A DNA stretch of 64,000 nt from Stemphylium vesicarium (Eukaryota > Ascomycota > Dothideomycetes > Pleosporales > Pleosporaceae), in contig QXCR01000015.1 in assembly GCA_004380135.1 (NCBI GenBank), forward strand, positions 310,001 through 374,000. The letters run 5' to 3'. Every line of letters begins with the position of its first letter. Position 1 is the stretch's first letter. The position numbers and the translations under genes are program-made. Shown piece by piece: positions 21,701 to 33,461 of the stretch. Below the pieces are notes generated by a model. That model ran no database searches. It was not told the origin of the DNA and saw only the letters and a list, made by a program, of their open reading frames with translations.

Positions 21701-23498
21701 ACCCAGGGAGTACACCCACGCCGCACTGGCACAGACCTTGATCGCCTCACATCAAACGACCCAGGGAAATTAGGTCAGGGTGCGCAAAATGAACGACAGC
21801 CGTTAGACAATCAAAATACCCCAGCTTTTTTCGCTGACTGGACGAGCTCTGGGCCGCATGTGCATAGCGACGGCGGCATGTGCACGCTCACACGGGCTTT
21901 ATGACATAATGCCGAGGTGGGCCATTGGATGCCTTTGGCTGGGTATCTTGGTCAGTTGAAGGGCTTGACAGATCGAGGCGGCTTGGGGTGCCCTGTAGAA
22001 TTTCTTGAATCTCTTGAGCATCTAGGCTGTGGCACGAGGTTTGTTGTTGTAATGGTCCTTGTTCCGAAGCTTGCCGGGAGAAAAGGGGAAGGGTCGGCCG
22101 GAATACGAGGGAACAACAAACGGTAGTTCTAAGTCCCACAAGGAACGATACCAGAGGGCAAAAGGACCGATTTCCCATGTTTTCGCACCATCTGTATGTC
22201 TACTCGTCTTCCCAAACCGAAAAGGAAGTGGCAGAAAGGTTAGAGGCAAAGGTGAGGAAAAAAGCGTCGTCACCCAGGCGATTTTGCGCCCCGTTCGCTT
22301 GGTAAGAATGCCTAATTTCCTGCATGCAGTGTGCAACCCTGTAATCAGGCGTGCACGGCAACGGTGCGGCAGGGGCGCTCGAATGGCCCTGTGATTAGTT
22401 CGCTTTTGCCCGAAGGATGTCACTTGGGACAGCTAATGGCGGAAAGCATTTTGCAGAATGCATGGCGCATGTGAGGTTTTACTGTTTCAAGACGCCTAGT
22501 CTTGGTGGACAGACGTGCAAGTAGGAGGGAGGAGCGCTGGCGAGAGGGGGTGCGGATAAGGAAGAAGGGATTGCAGGAGGATTCTTGTGCGCGAATGATG
22601 TTCGCGATGCACCGCCCATAATGAAGGAGATATTCGGGCGCAATCTCGACAGCGACTGAGCACAAGAAGGGCAAAGGCCAATCAATGATGCTGCTGTCGT
22701 GCTACTAGCTGTGACGGACCCGGACCAGTCGAAGCACATTCTTGTTCCGAGCCTCTGAGGGGGCGCGATCGAGGGATGGCGCATGTGTTATCGCCTGCCG
22801 GCACGCGTGTTTGACTGATAAAGTGACAGGAAGGCTAGCTGACGGGCGTGGAGAAGACGACGCAGGCACGAATGAACGCATGCGGAGCAGTCCCTTTGAC
22901 CAGCCGCCTGCCCTGCCTCAGCTCGCCAGCTTCCGACCACCAAGTTACCAGATCGTGAAAAACACCCTACCAGACAGCCTCCTCGAACCCTCTCGGCTGG
23001 GTGGCCAGCTGATAGTCCCAAACTTCCCACATACGAGAAGGCGGTTGACAGGAGCACAGGAGCACTTGAGCACTTGAGCAGGCGGCGCCGGCCTCACACT
23101 ACGCCTCTTAGACCGGCCTTGGTGTCGGCTTGCGACCCACTCGGCTTCCTCGTACACGTTATTTCGGTGCCATTAACGGTCGATCCCTGAGCAAAAAAGC
23201 GGAGGACGCCCAGGCCAAGGGCTGTCTTGAGTGGTTCCTGCGTCCGTAATTGCGCTGCATTGGGCGTGCGCGCCGGGCTTTGCCATTTCCAAAGGAAGCC
23301 CAGCAGTAGTTCATCATCAGCCATCGCGCCTCGTGTGTGTGTCTGTACCCGGCCACTCTTCCCACCCTCTTTTACTTCTGTACCGGCCTCACGATCGCCA
23401 CACCTCACGCTCACTTAACCTGTTTTCTTTTCCTGTTCGCTTTAAGACGGTCCGCATACCATCCATCACTCACTTGCTGTAATATAATTCTTCCGACC
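18702..23498. other. 4.8-kb gene-free region
   Basis: The largest gap in the window, from the end of the Ras GEF gene to the GH16 gene. Open frames up to 180 residues (such as 21137-21679) lack domains, signal peptides or consistent codon use. A degenerate tRNA-like stretch near 19617-19683 (minus) fails the folding test. A small 8-bp tandem repeat lies at 23051-23082. T-rich DNA just after 18702 is probably the Ras GEF 3' UTR. Confidence 0.5.
23051..23082. repeat. four imperfect 8-bp tandem units
   Basis: Units GGAGCACA, GGAGCACT, TGAGCACT and TGAGCAGG follow directly on one another, about 420 bp upstream of the GH16 start. This could be replication slippage or a small cluster of regulatory sites. 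Confidence 0.6.
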
Positions 23499-24755
23499 AT
23501 GCTTTCACCAAAGACATGGGGCGCAATGCCCACATTGCTACTACTGGCCTTGTCCCGATTTTGTAAGTTGACTACTCGCTTGTGTCCACAAACTTGTATG
23601 AATTCGCGCTGATTGGTGACTTTCATAGCCAATGCCGCCTGCGAGTGTGGTTACTCTGTAAACAAGACAAGCGACAACGACTACGCCGTCTTCACCGAGC
23701 TTGTCGAGAACGACTTCTTACATACCAAGACCGACGACCTATCCGAGGTTGGCTGGAGACCGCAAGAATACAATGTTACCTCCCAGAACGCACGAGGACC
23801 ATTCGGCAAGGCCATGGAATTGCAAAACGTTATCACGAACCCATTAAAAGACGACGATGCCTGGTCGGGAGATGCGGATCACGGTGGTGATGCCGGGCTG
23901 GAGTTGTGGGTTCGAGGCGACCACGCCGATGGCTACGTGAGCGGTGCCGAGCTAGTTAGCATGCGCAACGACTCCCTCCTTGGATCCTTCCGCGTTGGCA
24001 TGAAACTGTCCAACTCATCCGGAACCTGCGGCGCATTCTTCTTTGTATGCTGCCCTACTATATTCACGTGCATAGAGCCTGACTAATGATCATAGTACCA
24101 CAACAACTCCCAAGAAATCGACATGGAATTCCTTTCTCACCAGTTCAACAATTCCCAAGGCGCCGTAAACCTCGTTCTCCAAAGCCCGGAATCCGTTACC
24201 CACGGCTTCGCTGCTCAAGGAACCAATGGCTTCGTTGTTCAGGAGCTTCCCTTCCGACCCGACGAGCTGTTCCACGAGTACCGCTTCGACTGGACCCTGG
24301 ACCGCGTTGCCTTTTACGTCGACGGTGAACTCCTCCACGAGATGAGGGAGAACGTCCCAAGGGAAGGCGGCAGCATCTTCTTCAACCACTGGAGCAACGG
24401 CGACCCTTCGTGGTCCGCTGGACCCCCTGACCGGGACACTGTCATGACCATCTCGTACATGAAGTCCTACTTCAACTCCACCGATACCGAGCGATCGCAA
24501 AACGATTACAAGAAGCGTTGTCCTACGTACGACCCTACCAAGGTCTGCGCCATCCCCAACCAAATGACCGCACCGGACGCAAGCCTAGGCACGGACGCCG
24601 CAAAGACGTACTTTTTCACAACAGACAAGCAATCCGACATGACACCCGGCCAACAAACATACGGCAGCGGGGCCTCGAGCGTGTTCGGAGCGCCATTATC
24701 ATCGCTCGCCATCCCATCAATCATCACGCTCCTTAGCATAGTGCTGACGTGGTAG
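23499..24755 (+). CDS. GPI-anchored GH16 glycosidase/transglycosylase
   Basis: Three exons: 23499-23562, 23629-24044 and 24096-24755, giving 379 residues. An N-terminal signal peptide (hydrophobic core LLLLALSRF, cleavage near residue 23-25) is completed across the first junction and leads to ACECGY. The catalytic motif EIDME (E167, D169, E171) lies at the start of exon 3. EIDME is the ExDxE signature of retaining family-16 beta-glucan enzymes, with the beta-jelly-roll segments FDWTLDRVAFYVDG and NHWSNGDPSWS downstream. The C-terminus is Ser/Gly-rich followed by a hydrophobic tail, as for GPI attachment. The enzyme likely acts on beta-glucan in the cell wall. Whether it hydrolyses or transfers is not decidable; no CBM18 chitin-binding module is present, unlike some Crh proteins. 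Confidence 0.9.
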
Positions 24756-27700
24756 TCCCTCCGAGAAACCGTCGCCCGACTTTTGAAACATAGAGTTTGA
24801 AACCTCACGCTTCTCGTTTTTCTCTTTATCGCAAAAACAGCCTACTGTCCCGCGAGCTTGATATGGACTCGGGACTCTTTTCACGAGCATACGATTACCC
24901 AACCACCATACCCTTTGACGGCGTTTTGATATAATAACCGGCTACTGCAGCTCGGCGCTTCGATACCTTTCTACTTCTTCGCGATGGGGGGAACACGTTG
25001 CCCACTTTATCTGCCCCTTCAGCAACATATTTATGGCCTGGCACAGCCTTTGTGTGCGTCTTTTGCAATGTTCAGTTCTTGTATATACCCTACCACGCGC
25101 TTGCTGCTCCGCGCAGTCAGCGCCTTCACTTCGTTTCCTTCTACTTTCTCGTCCCAGCTATCGCAGCTTTCTCTATGACCTCGGTCATTGCAAATGACTC
25201 GAGATTTTTTATCCCTCGCAATCGGAACGCGCTCCGTTGGTCTGCGCACATACATACCCCCGCCAGTACTACCGGCTCTTCCTTACGGCCGCGTCTTGTT
25301 TTTGGTCTTGCATGCCACTTGTCTGTATCGGAATTGCATTGGAATTGGAGAAGATACCATCTTAGACCATTATGCGTCAATATCATATAACACTAAACTA
25401 CCTACTACCACCAACTCATAGCGTGTATACACTATGCTACTACTACAATGAAATATATCGAGAAGTTTGCCACATCTGTGCGTCCTCCAAGGCCTTCCAT
25501 TGTGGATCTGAGCGCCGCCGCGCAATCCAGATATAGCGCATTTCCATCCTCCGTCCCTGCATCTCATAGCCACTCCGTAGTCCATTCGTGCCTTACATAG
25601 GCGTAAGAACTAGCACCGGGCATTGCGCTGGCATCCTGGCGGGACAAAAAATTCTAGTCAGGGCGCGCCGCATCGGATTAACTACAGTGGAAGTTCGGCA
25701 TCGGCGGTACCTGCTCCGGATGCAGCCGGAGTTAAATCCACTTGGCTGTCAGCATTCGCACACTGCGCAGTCAGATCAAACATCAGACAAAGCCCATTGA
25801 AACCAAAAATGGATCAACAGTGGTACCGAAAGATGAATAATGGATGGCGCCGGGACGCGGCGTTGCCGTAAGTCCGCCAAACAAAGTCGAAGTCATGGCG
25901 AGGCTCGGGCGAGGCTGGGCTTGAGTTTCGCTGGTAGCTGCATGCAAAAAGCTCGCTCACTCTCACACAGAAAAGCAACCCCGGACTTTGAAACCAAGGC
26001 TCCTTCCAGATCTCAAGCCACAAAACCCCAAATCAAGGAAATGATAACTTGCAAAACATACAGCAACAAACCTCCATTTTACGACTCAGGACCTCTAGCG
26101 CAGTGCCGGCGCGTTTCGTTACCTGACGGTTGCCAAACTGCGTGGCAGGACCTACAGTAGTGTGCCGGTCTAGCTCGCTCGCTGGCGCGCCGGACTGCCG
26201 TTGCCCAGGTGGGTGTTCAGTGCTTGGTGACGTACTTTGGTAAGGGGCGGGTCGTGGTCTTCCCGTGATAGTGGGGTGGACGGTCTATTGGGAGAGGGAT
26301 TTAGTCTGTACATGGTGTTGATGGGATAGGATGGGGTGGGTAGATCGCGTGGCGATTGCTATTTTTTCGTCTCGCATGCCGAGCGAGGACGAACACGAGG
26401 GTTATGGAGAGCTTTGTTTTGGTTGCAAGCGGAAGGTGCTTTCCTCTCGTGTTGGTGTGTGGGTAGGTAGATGGGGATAGGTATCGATGTGAGGCTGCGG
26501 CTATTGCTAACCTGATTTTAGTCTGTTTGCCATCATCATGCTATGCATCTTGAGAATACGATGGTGGGGTTGCCTAGTCATCTAGCTACCCTAACTTTGG
26601 AACTACCCGCCAATTCTCTCGGTTTTCCATTCCTCCTTAGTCCGCGCGCATAATGTGAATTCTCGTATCACCAGACAGGAACCCATCTTCTCAAGTGTCA
26701 GACCCGGAGGATCGGGGAAATGAGGCGGTGCGTGCCCCCATTGCGTTTTTTCCTTGCTCACCAATTTCCGAGCGTGGCTGTACAAGCTTTTGCCAATACC
26801 AACTAGACGTGGTCTTTACGCCTTTGGGATGTGCTAGCTAGGCATCGGAAGGCTTGTTTGTAATAGGCATCGTGTTAGCGTGGAGAAATACGCGGGGCCA
26901 GTATGTAGGGGATGGGGGCATTCGGGGGAACATCGTTCTTTCCAACGAGTGGGCACGAGGCTGTGGCTCAGGTTTGCTCAGCGGAGCAGATCCGTTGTCT
27001 GAAGCGTTCATCATCATCTTCTTCCCAGATTCCTCGCTCGAAACCTTCGAGGACATCAGACATGCAGTAGGTTATAGCACAGCGCAATCTGCATTGCGTT
27101 GTGACCTATGAACAGATGGACACCAGTTGCCTTTCAGGCGACACCCCAAGCTAAATCCTTTTCTTCAATGGTATGGTGAGTCATGGTGAGCTGTGGAAAG
27201 TGAATGTAGAGTGGTATCGCAATGTCAGTGTTTACTGGTCGTCCACTTCACGTTTCTGGCCCATGGCCCGGCACTGCTTAGAACAGTACCACGGTGCGAA
27301 ATGCAAGAGCTATCGTTCGGCTTCACAGGCTCAGGTAGTTGTTGTGCCATTTCCAAGGTTCTCTTGCTTCGCATGCAGTATGGAGAGCCGCCCCTTCTCT
27401 TTCGGTTCAGGGTTCAGCAGCTGCGTCCGTTGCCCTCGTTGTCAATATCAACACTGTAATCCTTTCCAAACACCTTGTCTCCCAGCTTTGCGTTCTCTTT
27501 TTTGATCCTCCAGCGTGTGCTTGACTTGGCTTTTGGCTCATCACTTTTTTACACGTCACTCTTTACACCCGCTCGTTGCCATCTTGCAACATCACCAATC
27601 ACGGGTGCAGCGTTCTACAGCTTTCACCGGCAATTTATTGGAACCCCAGTTCTCAGCAATATATCTTTGTTTACCGCCTGCTTTTTCAGCAGTCCTCCTT

Positions 27701-27816
27701 CCGTTTGCGACCGAGTTCTGTTGAGCGCGGGTACTGTTCCCTGTACTCAATTCAACACACTCGATACGAGCCAGCGGCCACTCGAAATCATCTAGACTCT
27801 CTTCGCCTCGGACACG
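24756..27816. other. 3-kb intergenic region
   Basis: This follows the GH16 gene and ends at the Pro/Ala-rich secreted protein gene. The first 200 bp look like 3' UTR, and the last 400 bp are pyrimidine-rich like a fungal 5' leader. No open frame between is convincing. Confidence 0.5.
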
Positions 27817-28638
27817 ATGTGGGCCTGCGTCCTCTCCGCACTTCTTTTGCCAGGTTTGGTGAGATGCAGAATCTTCCCGGAATCCGAATACCTGCGAGAT
27901 GCGGAAACTACGATGCTGGCAAGAGCGAGCCCAGCCTCGATACCCACTTCTGGCTCACCTGAGGTGACTTGGTCAGCCGGGCGAGAAAACGTTGAGTATG
28001 TTTCTCTTAGCACTGATATCACATGGTCGTCACTCATGTGTCACAGGCTCCGTCAAGCACCTGCCGTCGCACCAGCCGCAGTTGCTCCCATCCACGCCCC
28101 GCCTGTCGTCATCACAACACTGCCAGTCGTAGCGCCCGCACCAGCTATTCCAGTCTCAGTCCCTGCAGTATCGGCAACAACTGCGCCTGTGCCAGCTCCA
28201 GCTCCCGTCGTCAATCTCCCGGCCGATCCTGTACCACCACCAGCCCCAGCCCCTCCGCTGAACCCAGTTGCGCCTGCGCCTGCTCCAGCACCCGCCGTCG
28301 CCGCACCCGCTCCGCCCGCCAATGTTGCTGGAGCGGCGGGTGCCGGCGTTACACCTGTCACTGCGCCGTTCAGCAATGTGCCCTTCGTGACTGTGCAATG
28401 GGCAGAGACGTTCATCGGCGGCACCTATTCGACCTGGTGGCCACATACCATTTCACTGGACTTCAAGCAGACTGTAATTCCACTCCCCGGAAAAGGACAA
28501 ATTGGCATGGGAACGTTGACTGGCAAGACTGGGCAGACTCAGACGGTCGTAATGGGTGCTGCTCCTACAAACGGCGTAGGTGGCTGGGTCAAGGGTGTTG
28601 CTGTCGCAGCCGGTGTTGGCGTCATGGGGATGGGCTAG
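27817..28638 (+). CDS. Pro/Ala-rich secreted protein, lineage-specific family
   Basis: The open frame codes for 273 residues. A probable in-frame 51-nt intron (27996-28046, GTATGT..ACAG with a CTGAT branch-like site) would leave 256. A short signal peptide (WACVLSALLLPGLV) is followed by a polar region and then about 90 residues of Ala/Pro/Val low complexity. A conserved-looking C-terminal domain of about 85 residues follows (TWWPHTISLDF, GKGQIGMGTLTGKTGQTQ) and ends in a hydrophobic Gly/Val tail. I associate this C-terminal pattern with uncharacterised secreted or wall proteins of Dothideomycetes, from memory and unverified. The proline-rich part may be a spacer through the cell wall, and the hydrophobic end could be a membrane or GPI signal. 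Molecular function is unknown. Confidence 0.75.
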   Translation: MWACVLSALLLPGLVRCRIFPESEYLRDAETTMLARASPASIPTSGSPEVTWSAGRENVEYVSLSTDITWSSLMCHRLRQAPAVAPAAVAPIHAPPVVITTLPVVAPAPAIPVSVPAVSATTAPVPAPAPVVNLPADPVPPPAPAPPLNPVAPAPAPAPAVAAPAPPANVAGAAGAGVTPVTAPFSNVPFVTVQWAETFIGGTYSTWWPHTISLDFKQTVIPLPGKGQIGMGTLTGKTGQTQTVVMGAAPTNGVGGWVKGVAVAAGVGVMGMG

Positions 28639-29733
28639 TGCTGCATGTCAAAGACGTGAAGAAGATTGACGTTACGAGCGGAAGGAAGGTCCAGACTTAT
28701 CTTGCCAGGTACAGCCTTGGACACTTCAGTACATGCTTATGCCATCTGAATGACTTATGAGACACGTCTACTTTACAACAAGAGATCAGAGAGAAACAGG
28801 GACTGAAAGAAATTGAAATCCCTATATCATCGCAGAGATTGTTCGAGTCCGAACGAAATGCGATGGTCATACTATTTCTTGCACCGTGCGTGATTACTTG
28901 CCGGCTACAGATCACACCACCACGTTACTCCAAAGAACAGGTAATTGCCAACAAAGACAATTCTAGGTATCCCTTCTGTGATGAGATGGAATCTGTCCTC
29001 ACGAATTGAGGAATGAAGTTCGCGCATGCGACGAGGCTCTTGAGTGACCCCGCACGCCGATCGAGCGTCAATCAAGCGCCAGTCAAGCATGGCAGGATAG
29101 ACGACCCTTCGTTGCGCGAATGTTGCCCTGAAGAGACCTGGAGAGTCTAGAAAGAAGGGAGAAAAGCATTGACGCGATAATGGGACTATCTCTGCGTGTT
29201 GTAACGCAAGGAGACGCAGTAAGCAAGGGGTGGGGTGACCGCCCAAGACAGGTGGCGCGACCTTCACGCATCCTGCAGGCGACCGGTCTCGGTCCGACGT
29301 CTTATCGTTGACGCAGATAACGTGATGCTTCGACAGCAATTCACCGAGACCCCTGGTGACAACGTGATTGAGATCAAAGCTCTTCAGATATCTTGTTTAT
29401 AAGATGAGCAGGACAGTTGGCTTTGAATTGGCTCTCCAGTAACGACAATACAGTCAGAAACACATCATCAGCGACTACCCGATAACGAAGTGCAATACCC
29501 GATTGGGAAAAAGCAACGACCGATATCAGCAACAAACAACATAGACTGAGAAACAAGGCTTCCAGTATCTCGCTATACCAATTAGATCACAAGTGATACA
29601 GTATTCTGTGGTCTCGACAACGCATCGCAACACACCTTGAATACCAGAGCAAGGATCCAGCAATCACCACCCAAGGAACGAACAAGGTTCTCAATCGAAA
29701 CTCCAAAAACAAGAGAGGCAATCGTACAACAAG
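28639..29733. other. intergenic region
   Basis: About 1.1 kb between two plus-strand genes. A minus-strand frame at 28905-29339 (144 codons) has no recognisable feature. The last 350 bp are rich in CAA and AAC as in fungal 5' leaders. Confidence 0.5.
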
Positions 29734-30612
29734 ATGACGAGCGCGTACTACTTTGCAGCGCACTTCAACATGCATAATGCGCATGCAAGCGACACCATCG
29801 TATCTGCCTTCACATCTACCATCCCTCCATTGCTACAAACTATCCATACACTACCATTGGAGGAAACACCAGAAAGCAAAACCACACAAGTGCACCATAC
29901 TCCCTCAAAAATCCAACCAATGGCTTCCCAGACGCAATCAATCTTCTTCCGGCTCCCCGCCGAACTGCGCAACCAAATCTACGACGAACTCCTCTGCTCC
30001 AACACGCCCAGCCACAAAGACCTCCTCCGATACTCGCGCGAAAGATCCCACAAAGCGCAACCCGTCTACCCATCCATTCTCGCAACCTGCAAAAGAATCC
30101 ACGAAGAAGCACAGGATCTCCTCTACTCAACACACATCTTCCACGCACATCCTTCGCTGCTTACAGCCCTACCACACCTGGTATCCCCTTTACAACCGCT
30201 ACTCGACGCTACGGCTATCTCGAAGATCAAGCGCTGGCAGTTGTCGCTTAGGCTGGATACCGATCCACGATTCACGGAAAGCCAGGCTACGGCTGCGTTT
30301 TCTGGGGCGGAGTATCTGGAGATACATGCGTGGCAGAGTATGTTTGATGGGTGTGATGATGGGGTGCTGAAGCTGTTTATGGGTGTTCGGGGCGTGAAGG
30401 TGGCCAGGGTGGTGGGGTGTGCTGAGGGGGCGTTGGCGAGGTGGTTGGAGGGTAGAATGATGATGCCGGTGGAAGAGCAAGAGCAGCAAAGGTGTTGTTG
30501 TGATGCCGGGGTTGGTGGGGATTGTGGGAAGACGGTTGGGTGTGGTGGAGCTGGGGGGATGCGTTGGTTTGGGATGGGTGAGAGGGATGCTTGGACTTTT
30601 GGGAATAGATGA
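29734..30612 (+). CDS. F-box-like / 2EXR-type protein
   Basis: A single exon of up to 292 residues. Residues 71-87 read FFRLPAELRNQIYDELL, the signature start of the large family of F-box-like proteins in Pleosporales and other Pezizomycotina. YPSILATCKRIHEEAQDLLYS follows at the expected distance. The C-terminus is unusual, with a Cys/Gly-rich segment (CCCD..GDCGK..GCGGAGG) near residues 255-275. F-box proteins are substrate receptors of SCF ubiquitin ligases, but these short forms are mostly uncharacterised. The start is uncertain: the ATG at 29920 (MASQTQS) begins just before the domain and may be the true one, giving 230 residues. Confidence 0.7.
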   Translation: MTSAYYFAAHFNMHNAHASDTIVSAFTSTIPPLLQTIHTLPLEETPESKTTQVHHTPSKIQPMASQTQSIFFRLPAELRNQIYDELLCSNTPSHKDLLRYSRERSHKAQPVYPSILATCKRIHEEAQDLLYSTHIFHAHPSLLTALPHLVSPLQPLLDATAISKIKRWQLSLRLDTDPRFTESQATAAFSGAEYLEIHAWQSMFDGCDDGVLKLFMGVRGVKVARVVGCAEGALARWLEGRMMMPVEEQEQQRCCCDAGVGGDCGKTVGCGGAGGMRWFGMGERDAWTFGNR

Positions 30613-30865
30613 GTGTCAAGGCTTATACGGATTGTGCAGAGTGGGGTTCTTTCTTGCAATATGTGTAGTGTCTTTCATATTTGGATGTAGAATCGGGCTT
30701 CAAGCCCATGGTATCATTGAAATTTTCTTGCAAATAAAAACTTCCTATCTCTACACTATCGCAGTGTCCAGTATCGCGGTATGCGGCTGAAAACACACTC
30801 TCATCCCCCAAGTACTACAGTAGCCATGCGTCGCAAAGCCGTCGTGCCCCCTTCCCAAATCGCCT

Positions 30866-31564
30866 TTACCGCAATTCCTCCCTGTCTTCGGCGTCTTCCC
30901 CCTCATCAATCTTCGCACAAGGAAATGCGCACTCCATCATCCGTTCCTGACAATTCTATTAGCAAATGTCCGTTCTCTGATCACCAGGAAAGATAAAAGA
31001 ACTCACCCTATTTCCCCTACTACCACTCTCAGCCCATTCACCCACTTGACACCACGCCTCCTCTTCTACTGTCTTCTCCTCTCCACTCCCGCCAGCCACC
31101 CATCTCAGACTCTCCATATCGAACACTAGAGCATCATCACTATCCCTCGCGCTAATAGTCAAAGCATCATCGTCCAGCAGCCCCGTGATTGAATAAGCTC
31201 GAGTGGGCGATACACGGGTGTAAGAGTTGTGTTCTTGTAGTGGTTTCCGCTCCGTGATGGAGATGGTGAGGTCATTGGAGTGGTCAGTGAGTGTGGGCAG
31301 GTAGACGTAGTCTGTCCTAGCCTCGTCCTCGTCTGATGATGTGGACGCTGAAGGGGTACTGGAGACTTGTTTGTGCCAGAGTGTGAAGGTGCACTTATTC
31401 TCTAGTGACGATGATGATGATAGTGGCGCTTGTGCGGATCGGATGGAGATGTCGCTGCGAGGTAGGATGTGGGGGTGTGGTGGCAGAGGTGGGATGGCGT
31501 GGGCGGTTGTTGAGGCTGGGAGAAGGGGGAGGAGAAAGATGGATATGAGAGCTGTGGTTTGCAT
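30866..31564 (-). CDS. small Cys-containing secreted protein, candidate effector
   Basis: Two exons on the minus strand, 31007-31564 and 30866-30955, with a 51-nt intron (GTGAGT..ATAG), giving 215 residues. A signal peptide (residues 1-22, ISIFLLPLLPASTTAHA) is followed by a Pro-rich stretch and a polar domain. That domain contains CTFTLWHKQ, DYVYLPTLTDHSNDLTI and AYSITGLLDDDALTI. The second exon adds NCQERMMECAFPC and an acidic end, so the mature protein has five cysteines. Reading through the intron instead would end in DQRTDIC. The Trp-Cys (EAWCQVGEW) and closing CAFPC patterns resemble an uncharacterised Dothideomycete secreted family, recalled without search. Function is unknown; an effector or wall role is possible. 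Confidence 0.78.
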
Positions 31565-33461
31565 CGTGGAGACCGGCTTTGGATGCGCGATGGTTTTTAG
31601 AAGAGTAGTTGGTGAAGGGTGGGTTGACGACGCAGTCAGTCAAACAGCGATAACTTGATCTGCTGAGAGAAGAGCAAGACGAAGTGAAAAATCAACACAG
31701 AAAACGAAACGCAATATTTCAGAACCGCAAAAACCCAATTGAACGTGAATGCCGGTACTTAAACAAACGCGTTGCCGGCATATAAAGGACCGTTCATAGG
31801 CACCCACCATATTCAACTCTTATGCGGCAAAGCTTCCCTCCAACACGTCTCTTCGCGCCCCTAACCCCAACCCGTCCCTCACGCGTCCCCATACCTGCTA
31901 TTTTTGCACCCAGATCCCCAGCATCACATACTCGATGTGGCTCATCGGCGGTTGCATATTGCGCTTGCATATGCGGGGTTGCGGCGCGGGTATCGGGCAG
32001 AGTAACAGCGGGCGCCAAAACAGCGGGGCGGCCTTGTCAGCCTCGTGCAACGAGGACGGTGGCAGAGCCGCAAGGAACGCGGTATTGTGGGACTTTGAGG
32101 GAAGCGCAGAGATTCATTTGAGGGCGGCGTGGGTTCTGGGGATATTGGGTTGTGCTGTTTTTCTCTTTGTTTGTGTGTTGGCGAGTGGGTGAGGGGGAAA
32201 TGAAGAGCGGCGTGGTGAGGGTTGCGTCGTCGGGAGAGATAGTTCATTATGGTACGGTATGAACGAGCGTATGAGTTTATTCCGTAAGATATAAGAGAAC
32301 AATCTGAGTTGAGAGAGTTGAATTCTTGTATTCTGTTCCTATGGGGTTATGTTCAGGTGCCGTTTCTCACATGATAGTATTTTGTACCCAGTACCCTGAT
32401 CGTTCTTCAGAAACCTTTTGATCTTTGTTGTCGGACTTCTGTCCAAAGTAATCAAAGGTTTAATTGGTAGTGACATTTTCATAGCGGTCGTATAAAAACA
32501 GACACTGTTCGGTTTTTGTGCATTCTCTTCCAGTACTTTACACACTCTCCCCTGCTCGCTACATCCTTCTGCAGCCTACTCACCCCTGATGATAGGTCCT
32601 ATAGCTCTTAAGTGTAAATGGAATGGAGAAGCAACGCGGGATGAAGAGTACAGAAAAACAAAAGGGCAAGGTGGAGGCATAATGAATCTTCCTCGCCTAA
32701 CCACAGTCCCGTAGAGGAGCCGTTGCATACGCTTATAACGACCATACTCCCAAATTGATACCACATGACTACAACGGCCCCGATATCAATTGAATCGCAG
32801 CCACTAGAAATTGGATGTAGAGTACCTTTACTGGATTGGTGTGGAGAGAGCTTGCGAACCACGTTCATATACATACTGGAGTACCCGAGTGGCGCAGAAG
32901 AATGAGCCAGCCAGTCAAAGCGAAACGGGCCTTAGGTGATTTATGGCAAATCATGGCCATCTTGAGCAGTGTAGTCAACAGTTAAGAACGTGCCTTCGGT
33001 CGACAACTTTACATAGGCGATACGGGAAGGGTACCGTGATTAGCGCCCATTGCCTCCTCATTGACCTTTGGATTTTTTTGAAATGGCGTAGTGAAGGACG
33101 CCTTCGGATCTGTATCAGAACGACAGCATCGTAAGATTCAAAATGAGGACATTCTCCACAGTATGCAGGTGTTGTGGCGTTTATCTGGAGTAGAGCGACC
33201 AACGCACGAAACGCGCAGTGGTTTCCACGATGAACAGCTATATTGATATATTCTTCCGTCAGTTACAGACTGAAAAACAAGTTTCGATAGGCTCTTAGTG
33301 ACAAAGGTCGGACGAAGTTTGGGGGTCCGGGGGCAGATGAGGGAGAGAACGTAATGTCGGGATGCGGATTTTGGTAGGCGTGGGGCCGAGCGTCTTGAAC
33401 TCTGACGTTGATCGCACAGCCGTCGTTCATCTTCATTTCACACCCAAACTTCGCTGTCGCA
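31565..33461. other. intergenic region
   Basis: About 1.9 kb separating the divergent small secreted protein gene and the RGG-protein gene. Several frames of 60-105 codons occur, none convincing. No repeats or RNA gene were seen. Confidence 0.5.

Noticed and set aside
28830..28860. GTTCGAGTCC resembling a tRNA B box
   Set aside because: Flanking bases do not form a T-stem and no A box lies upstream at tRNA spacing.
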